From Neoluteolibacter marinus (GTDB taxonomy: Bacteria > Verrucomicrobiota > Verrucomicrobiia > Verrucomicrobiales > Akkermansiaceae), in the NCBI RefSeq assembly GCF_014904755.1, contig NZ_JACZFQ010000101.1, positions 45,785 to 109,784 on the forward strand: DNA of 64,000 nt, read 5' to 3'. Of this stretch, positions 1-6,955 are shown in pieces (the first letter of the stretch is position 1; each line of letters begins with the position of its first letter). The translations under genes and the position numbers were made by a program. The notes under the pieces are model-generated. The model had not been told where the DNA came from. It searched no databases and worked only from the letters and a program-made list of their open reading frames with translations.

Positions 1-1
1 C

Positions 2-823
2 GCCTACCAGTTCAACTTGTCGTGGATCAATGAGTCCACCCCCGCCCCGGCGGAAAAGGACCCGCGGCTGGTCTTTGAAAAGATGTTCGGCTCCGGCAAC
101 GAAAAGGAGGACTCACGCCGCCGGGCCTACCGCAAGAGCATCCTCGATTTCGTCATGGACGACGCGAAGCGGCTCCAGTCCCGCCTCGGCTCGACCGACC
201 GCGGCAAGATGGAGGAATACTTGACCGCCGTCCGGGACGTGGAGTCGCGGATCGAACGGGCCGAGAAGTTCCGCCGCGAGGTTCCCGAGGACAAGCGGCC
301 GAGCGGTATTCCGGAAGGCTACGGGGAGCACATGCGGATGATGTTCGACCTGATGCACCTCGCTTTCCAGACCGACACCACCCGCATCTCCTCGTTCCTG
401 CTCGCCCATGACGGCTCGAACCGGACCTTTCCGGAGATCGATGTCCACTCGGCGCACCACGAGATGTCCCACCACCGCGGGAATCCCCAGACGCTCGAGG
501 CGATCGGCAAGATCGACCGCTTCTATGTCGAGCAGCTGGCGTATTTCCTGAAGCGGTTGCGCGACACCCCCGAAGGCGAGGGCTCCTTGCTCGACAACTC
601 GATGATCGTCTACGGCGGCGGCATTGCCGACGGCAACCGTCACAACCATGACGACCTGCCGGTGCTGTTGGCGGGCAAAGGCGGGGGCACGCTCACCCCG
701 GGACGCGTGATCGAAGCCCCGAAGGGCACCCCGATGACCAACCTTTACCTGTCGCTGCTCGATCGCATGGGCGCCAAGGCGCGCCGGGTCGGCGACTCGA
801 CCGGCGTCTTCGACAAGGTCTGA
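2..823 (+). CDS. DUF1552 family protein, C-terminal part (5' truncated)
   Basis: The frame is open from the first bases of the window to a TGA, so this is the last 273 residues of a longer protein. The sequence matches my memory of DUF1552 proteins, abundant in Planctomycetes and Verrucomicrobia and usually 400-480 residues: a charged helical stretch with RRRAYRKSILDFV, then HDGSNRTFPEIDVHSAHHE, and near the end LLDNSMIVYGGG followed by NRHNHDDLPVLLAG. The conserved His/Asp clusters recall the alkaline-phosphatase-like DUF1501/sulfatase fold, but no reaction is established. In related genomes these genes often sit beside DUF1592/DUF1588 cytochrome-type proteins; that neighbour would lie upstream of the window. 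Downstream, on the same strand and 76 bases away, is a halogenase-like gene. Confidence 0.85.
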   Translation, partial: AYQFNLSWINESTPAPAEKDPRLVFEKMFGSGNEKEDSRRRAYRKSILDFVMDDAKRLQSRLGSTDRGKMEEYLTAVRDVESRIERAEKFRREVPEDKRPSGIPEGYGEHMRMMFDLMHLAFQTDTTRISSFLLAHDGSNRTFPEIDVHSAHHEMSHHRGNPQTLEAIGKIDRFYVEQLAYFLKRLRDTPEGEGSLLDNSMIVYGGGIADGNRHNHDDLPVLLAGKGGGTLTPGRVIEAPKGTPMTNLYLSLLDRMGAKARRVGDSTGVFDKV

Positions 824-899
824 ACCGGTTGTCCCTTGCGCGGAGGGCGATCGCCGCTAGCATCGAGGCTGCGCAGGGAACGCCCTGTCGTCTCCCGAC

Positions 900-2489
900 A
901 TGATGCCCTCCGAAAGCGCTGCCTATCCGACCTGCGACTATGACGTCGTGATTTTTGGCGGCGCCTTCTCCGGCTCGTCCCTCGGCCTGCTGCTCAAGCG
1001 CGCGCGGCCGGCGATCCGGGTGCTCATCATTGAAAAGTCCGAGGTTTTCGACCGCAAGGTGGGCGAGTCGACCTCGGAAGTCGCCGGCTGCTTCATCACC
1101 CGGGTACTCGGCTTGTCCAACTACCTGGCGGCCGAGCATTACCAGAAGCACGGCCTGCGGATGTGGTTTAGCACCCCGGACAACGACTGCCCGAACTGCT
1201 GTTCCGAGATCGGGCCCAACTCCCAGGCCCGCTACCCCACCTACCAGCTGGACCGCTCCAAGCTCGACCTTCACCTGCTCGAAATGGCCGGGAAGGAAGG
1301 TTGCGACATCCTCCGGCCCGCCACGATCAAGTCGTTCGAGCTGAACGGTGCTGGAAAGAACGTCGTCCAGGTCAAGCAGGACGGCGAGACGCGGACCATC
1401 ACCGCGGGATGGATCGCCGACTGCTCCGGCAAGGCGGCCTTGATTGCCCGCAAGCGCGGCACCTGGCGGAAACTCGCCGGCCATCCGGTGCACTCGATGT
1501 GGGTCCGCTTCAGCGGCGTTCGCAGCCTCGACTCCCACGAAGCGCGGCAGATGGCCCCCTGCTTGGTCGATGGCCCGACCGTCTCGCGCGGCAGCGCCAC
1601 CAATCACCTGATGGGCCGCGGCTGGTGGTCGTGGATCATTCCCCTCTCCAACGGCGACTTTTCCGCCGGCGTCACCTGGGACGAACGGCTCTTCACCCCG
1701 CCCTCGGAAGGCCCGGTGGGCGAGCGGGTCAAACAGCACCTCGTCGACCAGCCGATCGGCAAGTTGATGTTCGAGGACTCGGTTCCGGCCGAGAACGACG
1801 CGCGCATCTACAAGCACCTTCCCTACAAGTCGACCGAGGTCTGCGGCGACGGCTGGATCCTCGCCGGCGATGCGGCCGGCTTCATGGACCCGCTCTATTC
1901 GCAGGGTCTCGACTACTGTGCCCATGCGACCTACGCGGCACACAAGATCATCCTGAAGGCCCTCGGCGGTGACTGCATGAAGATGGCCCTGGCCCATCAC
2001 AACGAAATCTATCCGCAGTCCTATCACCGCTGGTACTACGCCCTCTACAAGAACAAGTACCAGTATGTCGGCGATGCCGACCTGATGCACGCGGCCTTCC
2101 TGATGGACATCGCCGCCTACTTCATCGGCCCCGTCCGTGCGGTGTATGCGAACGCCGACCGAGAATATTCGACCATGCCCTACAACGGCATCGGCGGGGC
2201 GATCTTCGCCCGCTTCATGGCCTGCTACAACCGGCGCCTGGAAACGATCGCCCGCAAGCGGCTCGCCGCGGGCACCTATGGCAAGAACAACCTGAAGCAC
2301 CGCTTCCTGGTGCATGTCCCCTTCGAACCGAATCTCAAGGCCGTGAGACACCTGCTCCACGGCATGCGGATTTGGTTCAAGCTCGAGTTGGAGACCCTGT
2401 TCGTTCGTCCGGTCCCGGCGCTTCCCGACCAAGAAATGGCCGAGCCCGCCATGAAACTCGGCGAAGCCCCCGCCGTCTCGGGTTCCTGA
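900..2489 (+). CDS. FAD-dependent halogenase-like flavoprotein
   Basis: A 529-residue flavoprotein. A Rossmann FAD-binding motif lies at residues 15-28 (DVVIFGGAFSGSSL). GESTS follows at 55-59, and Lys83 in HYQKHGLRMWF sits where flavin-dependent halogenases carry the lysine that forms lysine chloramine/hypohalite. The halogenase signature WxWxIP is present as WSWIIP at 243-248, and a second FAD motif, GDAAGFMDPLYSQG, spans 323-336. These argue for the FADH2-dependent halogenase clan rather than a plain geranylgeranyl-reductase-type oxidoreductase, although halogenase-like proteins without proven halogenation are common. No flavin reductase or natural-product cluster is visible; the next gene is an exported hydrolase. 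Two consecutive ATG codons (900, 903) are possible starts and no strong ribosome-binding site decides between them. The substrate cannot be predicted. Confidence 0.82.
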   Translation: MMPSESAAYPTCDYDVVIFGGAFSGSSLGLLLKRARPAIRVLIIEKSEVFDRKVGESTSEVAGCFITRVLGLSNYLAAEHYQKHGLRMWFSTPDNDCPNCCSEIGPNSQARYPTYQLDRSKLDLHLLEMAGKEGCDILRPATIKSFELNGAGKNVVQVKQDGETRTITAGWIADCSGKAALIARKRGTWRKLAGHPVHSMWVRFSGVRSLDSHEARQMAPCLVDGPTVSRGSATNHLMGRGWWSWIIPLSNGDFSAGVTWDERLFTPPSEGPVGERVKQHLVDQPIGKLMFEDSVPAENDARIYKHLPYKSTEVCGDGWILAGDAAGFMDPLYSQGLDYCAHATYAAHKIILKALGGDCMKMALAHHNEIYPQSYHRWYYALYKNKYQYVGDADLMHAAFLMDIAAYFIGPVRAVYANADREYSTMPYNGIGGAIFARFMACYNRRLETIARKRLAAGTYGKNNLKHRFLVHVPFEPNLKAVRHLLHGMRIWFKLELETLFVRPVPALPDQEMAEPAMKLGEAPAVSGS

Positions 2490-2554
2490 CGCGACCGGTT
2501 GCATCTTTTTGCCTTCCCGCTTGCCATCAGGAGGAAACCCGGTGGAGTCAGGTC

Positions 2555-3283
2555 ATGAGAATCCTTGCCCTGTTGCTCGCGCCGGCCGTCGCCTTCGCCG
2601 CCCCCGTCGAAACATCCGAGGTCTTCACTGTCGGCAAAGAGCAGGAGCTGCACTACCTCCAATATCTCCCCGAACAATACGATGAGGGCACCCATCCGCT
2701 CGTCATCTTCCTCCATGGTGCGGGCGAACGCGGCGACAGCTTGGAGATGGTCAAGAAGCACGGCCCTCCCAAGACCGCCATGGATGGCCATGGGTTCCCG
2801 TTCATCCTGATCGCCCCGCAGTGCCCGGCGGAGCGGTGGTGGAATCCGGACGAGATCATCGCCTTGACCCGCGAACTCACGAAAAAGCTCCGAGTCGATC
2901 CAACACGGGTCCACTTGACCGGACTCAGCATGGGTGGCTTCGGAACCTGGGCCTGTCTCGCAAAAGCACCGGAGCTCTATGCCTGCGGGGTCCCGATCTG
3001 TGGCGGCGGCGACCCGTCAAGCGCCGGAACCTTGAAGAACATCCCGATCTGGGCCTTCCACGGTGATCAGGACGATGTCGTTCCCGCCACCAAGACCCGC
3101 GAGATGGAGAAAGCTATCCTCGCCGCCGGCGGCACCCGGCTTCGCACCTCCTACTATCCCGACGCCAAGCATGACTCATGGAGCCAGGCGTATTCAACGC
3201 CGGCGCTCTTCGCGTGGATGATGCTGCAACAGCGCCCGGTCAAGACAACCAAGCGGATGAAAATCCTTCCAGCGTCTCCCTGA
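2555..3283 (+). CDS. exported alpha/beta hydrolase (esterase/peptidase type)
   Basis: A 242-residue protein with a signal peptide (MRILALLLAPAVAFA-AP), so probably periplasmic. The hydrolase fold is clear: oxyanion-region HGAGERG at 54-60, nucleophile elbow GLSMGGFG with Ser125, acid loop HGDQDDVVP with an Asp near 173-174, and catalytic His206 in KHDSW. The pattern resembles the predicted peptidase/phospholipase-carboxylesterase group (COG4099-like). The ATG at 2555 is preferred because it gives a clean signal peptide and has a GGTGGAG element eight bases upstream; the frame stays open further 5', overlapping the halogenase gene, but without a convincing start. Its 3' end overlaps the convergent HAD gene by 44 bases. 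The substrate is unknown; tandem placement with the halogenase gene suggests but does not prove a shared pathway. Confidence 0.85.
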   Translation: MRILALLLAPAVAFAAPVETSEVFTVGKEQELHYLQYLPEQYDEGTHPLVIFLHGAGERGDSLEMVKKHGPPKTAMDGHGFPFILIAPQCPAERWWNPDEIIALTRELTKKLRVDPTRVHLTGLSMGGFGTWACLAKAPELYACGVPICGGGDPSSAGTLKNIPIWAFHGDQDDVVPATKTREMEKAILAAGGTRLRTSYYPDAKHDSWSQAYSTPALFAWMMLQQRPVKTTKRMKILPASP

Positions 3284-3914
3284 CCCAATCGGCTCCGGCT
3301 TGCTGCAGCACATCGCGGCCGAACGCACCCGTCGCGACGGCAAGGCATCTCGCCCCGATGGCCCGGGCACAGGCGATATCCTTCGGCGTGTCGCCGATGA
3401 CCAGGATCTCTTCCGGGGAAAAGGAACGCCCGGAATGCCGTGATGCGCGTTCGATGGCGACCGGGCCCAGACGATTGCGGTCCGCGAAATCGCAGCCATA
3501 GGCCCCGAAGGCAAAATGGCCGTCGAGACCGAAGTGGCGCATCTTGATCGCCGCACCCGCCGCCGTGTTCCCGGTCAGCAAGCCCACGTTCACACCGGGC
3601 ACGGAAGCCAGCGACTCCAGGAGCTCGCTCACACCCGGAAGCACCCGGCCGGGAAAATTGCCGTGCCGGAGGTTCCGCTCCAAGTGCCGGTGGTAGGCCG
3701 CGAAATAGCGATCCGCCACCTCGTCGCCGTGGGGCTCGCCGAAATGGTCGAGAATGCCGGCCAGCACTCCCAGATCGGTGCTGCCGGCCAAATCGAGGGG
3801 AGGCCCGGCATGGCCGAAGCACTCTTCCGCCGCTGCCTGCAAGGCCCGCATCCCGGCACCCCCGGTGTCCACCAGGGTGCCGTCGATGTCGAACAACCAG
3901 AGTGACGGACTCAC
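3240..3914 (-). CDS. HAD-superfamily hydrolase, phosphoglycolate phosphatase-like
   Basis: A 224-residue cytoplasmic phosphatase of the haloacid dehalogenase superfamily. Motif I is LFDIDGTLVDTGG near the N-terminus (nucleophile and acid/base Asp), motif II LLTGNT at mid-protein, and motif IV VIGDTPKDI towards the C-terminus. A helical cap lies between motifs I and II, as in Gph/PGP-type enzymes. Length fits the family. I chose the GTG at 3914, five bases after the infC stop, because the only upstream ATG (3965) would translate the low-complexity acidic tail of infC in another frame. It is probably co-transcribed with and coupled to infC. The 3' end overlaps the convergent hydrolase gene. The exact substrate is unknown. 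Confidence 0.85.
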   Translation of the reverse strand: MSPSLWLFDIDGTLVDTGGAGMRALQAAAEECFGHAGPPLDLAGSTDLGVLAGILDHFGEPHGDEVADRYFAAYHRHLERNLRHGNFPGRVLPGVSELLESLASVPGVNVGLLTGNTAAGAAIKMRHFGLDGHFAFGAYGCDFADRNRLGPVAIERASRHSGRSFSPEEILVIGDTPKDIACARAIGARCLAVATGAFGRDVLQQAGADWVRETLEGFSSAWLS

Positions 3915-3918
3915 CCGG

Positions 3919-4623
3919 TTACTTTTCCGACTCCGGGGATTCCTCCTCGTCGTCGTGGTCGTCACCGGAATCGATCACCTCGCCATCCTCGTCTTCGTCC
4001 TCCTCCTCGTCGTCGTCGTCGAAGTCATCTTCCTCGATCAACTCGCCGTGGTAGAGGTGGAAGTGGCGCTTGCGCTGATGCTCGGGCAGCGGGGAAAGGG
4101 TCATCCCGACCGCACGACCGTTGAGCCGGGGCTCCTGGTCCACGTGCGCCATGGTCTTGAGGTCCTCGATGATCCGCTTCAGCACGTCGAAGCCGAGTTC
4201 CTTGTGGGCGTTTTCACGACCGCGGAACTGAAGGACGATCCGCACCTTGTGGCCACCGTCGAGGAAGGTCTCGGCCCGGCCCATCTTGATGTTGTAGTCG
4301 TGCTGGCCCGTGCGGACACGGAACTTCACTTCCTTCATCCGGGTCGAGCTCTTCGACTTCTGCTTCTTCAGCTTCGACTGCTCGTACTTGTACTTGCCGT
4401 AGTCGACGATGCGGCAGACCGGCGGATCCGCGTTGGCGGCGATTTCGATCAGGTCCATCCCGATCATCTTCGCCTTGTCGAGCGCTTCACGGGTGCTCAT
4501 CACGCCGAGCTGGTCTCCATTGAACAGCACGACGCGCACCCTGGGCGCGCGAATCCGGTCGTTCACACGCGTCATGTCGCGTTGCTGACGACCCCTGAAG
4601 TTTCCTCTTTTTGGTCTGGCGAT
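3919..4623 (-). CDS. infC: translation initiation factor IF-3, with probable ATC start and acidic tail
   Basis: IF-3 binds the 30S subunit and proofreads initiator tRNA and start-codon choice. The N-domain is recognisable ([14 protein letters not shown], then [15 protein letters not shown]), followed by the linker [19 protein letters not shown] and the C-domain with [15 protein letters not shown]. Translation most likely begins at an ATC codon at 4623: GGAGG lies at 4632-4636, eight bases upstream, and no ATG or GTG fits as well. The nearest ATG, 4575, would remove residues that related IF-3 proteins seem to have. Rare starts (AUU, AUC) are a known trait of infC, used for autoregulation by IF-3. 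The 234-residue product is longer than the usual ~180 because of a run of Asp/Glu over residues 194-234. The gene lies downstream of thrS, but rpmI and rplT do not follow it. Confidence 0.95.
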   Translation of the reverse strand: MARPKRGNFRGRQQRDMTRVNDRIRAPRVRVVLFNGDQLGVMSTREALDKAKMIGMDLIEIAANADPPVCRIVDYGKYKYEQSKLKKQKSKSSTRMKEVKFRVRTGQHDYNIKMGRAETFLDGGHKVRIVLQFRGRENAHKELGFDVLKRIIEDLKTMAHVDQEPRLNGRAVGMTLSPLPEHQRKRHFHLYHGELIEEDDFDDDDEEEDEDEDGEVIDSGDDHDDEEESPESEK

Positions 4624-4631
4624 GGTCTTGT

Positions 4632-4636
4632 CCTCC
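4632..4636 (-). promoter_or_regulatory. Shine-Dalgarno of infC that decides the ATC start
   Basis: On the minus strand the sequence GGAGG stands eight bases before ATC at 4623-4621. This is an optimal distance, and no ATG, GTG or TTG in frame lies at a comparable spacing. It is the main reason for the non-standard start of infC. Confidence 0.7.
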
Positions 4637-4880
4637 GTAGGTTCAGTGCGACACAGGCGGGCACGGCAAAACCGCACCTTCGCCTGCGAAGGGGTAAGTG
4701 GAACGAGCGTCCGGATCAGGGATCATACGGAGCCGCAACAACGAGGCCGGTCACGATGACCGGGTTCGGGATTCCTCTTATATCGTTCCAAGAAATGCAT
4801 TGGTTGGCGTGATGCCATCGGTCGCTTGATGCGCGTCAGCGGGACGTGATCCCATCCCCTTCGCGGGCGACTGGAGCGAT
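4637..4880 (-). other. infC 5' leader, no gene seen
   Basis: The 323 bases between thrS and infC hold no convincing gene. A perfect 7-bp stem with a 3-base loop (CCGGTCA / TGACCGG) lies at 4747-4763. If transcription starts at the promoter proposed just upstream, infC has a leader of about 250 bases, long enough for regulatory structure. Confidence 0.4.
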
Positions 4881-4909
4881 TCTATAGGGGCATCCGGACC
4901 GAGCGGCAA
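4881..4909 (-). promoter_or_regulatory. candidate promoter for infC
   Basis: On the minus strand TTGCCG (4909-4904) and TATAGA (4886-4881) are separated by 17 bases, a sigma-70-like arrangement between the end of thrS and infC. It is a pattern match only; infC may also be transcribed through from thrS. Confidence 0.4.
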
Positions 4910-4946
4910 GCGAGATTTTACGCGCCTGCCGCCCGTGACCGATTCG

Positions 4947-6821
4947 TTACAAACGGCGTTCGCGGATCTCGGCGGTGATTTCCTCGATGAACTGGTCCAG
5001 CGGCTTGGCTCCCAGATCCTCCTTTTCGCGGTGACGGATGGTGACCGTCCCCTCCTCCACTTCCTTGGCACCGAGCACCAGCATGTAGGGCACCCGATCG
5101 AGGCGGGCCAGGCGGATCTTCGCCCCCACCTTGTCGGAACTACGGTCGAGCGAAACCCTCACGCCGGCTTCCGCCAGGCGGACCGTCGCTTCTTCGGCGG
5201 CCTCGAGGAACTTGTCGGAAATCGGCAGCACCCTGACCTGTTCCGGCGCGAGCCAGGTCGGGAATTTGCCCTCGAAGTGCTCGATCAGAAGGCCGGTGAA
5301 TCGCTCCAGCGACCCGAACGGCGCACGGTGGATCATCACCGGACGATGGGCCGTGTTGTCGGAACCGACGTAGCTCAGGTCGAAGCGTTCCGGCAGGACG
5401 TAGTCGACCTGGACCGTGCCAAGCTGCCAGTCGCGGCCGATCACATCCTTCACCACGAAGTCGATCTTCGGACCATAGAAGGCCGCCTCACCGGCTTCCT
5501 CCGAGAAGGGGACGTCCAGGGTAGCGGCCGCCGCGCGGCAAGCGTTCTCGGCGAGATCCCACTTTTCCGGATCCCCGGTGAACTTGCTGTCGTCCGGATC
5601 CCGCAGGCCGACCCGGACCCGGTAGTCCGACATGCCGAGCGTGGTCAACACCGTCTTGACGAGGCTCAGGCAGCCGACGAGTTCAGCGGCGACTTGGTCC
5701 GGGGTGCAGAAAAGGTGGGCGTCGTCCTGGGTGAAACCCCGCACCCGCGTCATGCCTCCGAGTTCGCCGGATTGCTCCCAGCGATAGACCGTGCCGAACT
5801 CGGCGAGCCGCACCGGCAGATCGCGGTACGAGCGGTGCTCGCTGGCGAAAATCTTGATGTGGTGAGGGCAGTTCATTGGCTTGAGCATGTAGCCCTCGTA
5901 GGTGCCCTCGTTCAGGCCGTTGATCAGCGTGGCGCACGAGGCATCCTCGTCGGCCAGCTTCTCCAGGGTGTCCCGCTCGGCGATCGGCGGGTACTGGCTT
6001 TCCTGATAGTACGGGAAATGGCCGCTCGTCCGGTAGAGGTCGAGCTTGCCGATGTGCGGGGTGAAGACCTGCGAGTAGCCCTGCTTGTCGAGCTCCTGGG
6101 TAATGAAGTCCTGCAGCGCGCGGCGAACCAGTGCGCCCTTCGGCTTCCACAAGATCAGGCCCTGGCCGACCGATTCGTCGATGTGGAACAACTGCAGCTC
6201 CCGGCCGAGGCGGCGGTGGTCGCGCTTCTTGGCTTCTTCCAACCGGACCAGATGCTGGTCGAGTTCGTCCTTGGTCGGGAAGGCCGTGCCATAGAGCCGC
6301 TGCAACTGGCCCTTCGACTCGTCACCCATGTAAAACGAGGAGGAAACGCTCATGAGTTTCGCGTGCTTTGTTTTCGCGGTGGAGCCGACGTGCGGGCCGG
6401 CGCAGAGGTCGATGAAGTCGCCGTTCTGGAAGCAGGAAATCTCCTCGCCCTCGGGGATCTTGTCGATCAGGTCGAGCTTGAAGCGGCTGGCGTTGCCCGG
6501 GCGCTCCGAGAGTCCGCCGAGGCGTCCGCTCTCCGCGAGGGCCTTGGCCTCGTCGCGGGAGATGACCTTCCGCTCGAAGCGCTGGTTCTCCTTCGCGACC
6601 TTGCGCATCTCCGCCTCGATTTTTTCGAAATCGTCCGGCGTGATCCGGTGCTTCATGTCGAAGTCGTAGTAGAAGCCATTCTCGATCGGCGGCCCGTAAG
6701 CGAACTGGGCGTCGGGCCAGATCCGCAGGATGGCGGTCGCCATCACGTGTGCGGTGGAGTGCCGCAGGCGCTCCAAGTCGGTCATCTGGTTGCGTTCGTC
6801 GAGGGTCTTCCGGTCGGACAT
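4947..6821 (-). CDS. thrS: threonine--tRNA ligase lacking the TGS domain
   Basis: Charges tRNA-Thr in the cytoplasm. The editing domain starts almost at once, with HSTAH (His21, His25) and DLCAGPHV (Cys140, His144), the zinc/editing residues equivalent to His73, His77, Cys182 and His186 of E. coli. The class II core follows, with PMNCPHH (zinc Cys), motif 2 around EFGTVYRWEQSG and TRVRGFTQDDAH, motif 3 HRAPFGSLERF, and a C-terminal anticodon-binding domain ending near 624. Compared with E. coli (642 residues) the N-terminal TGS domain of about 50-60 residues is absent, while an insertion near residues 300-330 (QYPPIAERDTLEKLADED) adds length back. A later ATG (6785) is possible. It precedes infC on the same strand, the classical thrS-infC order. 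Confidence 0.97.
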   Translation of the reverse strand: MSDRKTLDERNQMTDLERLRHSTAHVMATAILRIWPDAQFAYGPPIENGFYYDFDMKHRITPDDFEKIEAEMRKVAKENQRFERKVISRDEAKALAESGRLGGLSERPGNASRFKLDLIDKIPEGEEISCFQNGDFIDLCAGPHVGSTAKTKHAKLMSVSSSFYMGDESKGQLQRLYGTAFPTKDELDQHLVRLEEAKKRDHRRLGRELQLFHIDESVGQGLILWKPKGALVRRALQDFITQELDKQGYSQVFTPHIGKLDLYRTSGHFPYYQESQYPPIAERDTLEKLADEDASCATLINGLNEGTYEGYMLKPMNCPHHIKIFASEHRSYRDLPVRLAEFGTVYRWEQSGELGGMTRVRGFTQDDAHLFCTPDQVAAELVGCLSLVKTVLTTLGMSDYRVRVGLRDPDDSKFTGDPEKWDLAENACRAAAATLDVPFSEEAGEAAFYGPKIDFVVKDVIGRDWQLGTVQVDYVLPERFDLSYVGSDNTAHRPVMIHRAPFGSLERFTGLLIEHFEGKFPTWLAPEQVRVLPISDKFLEAAEEATVRLAEAGVRVSLDRSSDKVGAKIRLARLDRVPYMLVLGAKEVEEGTVTIRHREKEDLGAKPLDQFIEEITAEIRERRL

Positions 6822-6955
6822 GAGGCGGCGAGATTGCAGGCCGCGGCGGGTTTTTCAATGGCGAATCGGCATCCCGACTTTCCCGATTCGAAAAACCCCA
6901 CCTCCGGTCGTTCCATCGGCTTGCCACGGCAGGACCCAGCGGGAAGCATGGCGAC

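Noticed and set aside
693..2504. A 603-codon open frame on the minus strand opposite the halogenase-like gene
   Set aside because: It mirrors the real gene through GC-rich third positions and encodes low-complexity Val/Gly/Arg-rich protein with no recognisable motif.
3940..4040. Repetitive GAGGACGAAGACGAGG-type sequence as a possible microsatellite or regulatory repeat
   Set aside because: It lies in frame within infC and simply encodes the acidic tail.
6822..6955. Search for a T-box or other tRNA-sensing leader before thrS
   Set aside because: The 134 bases upstream of thrS show no T-box sequence, specifier hairpin or antiterminator.
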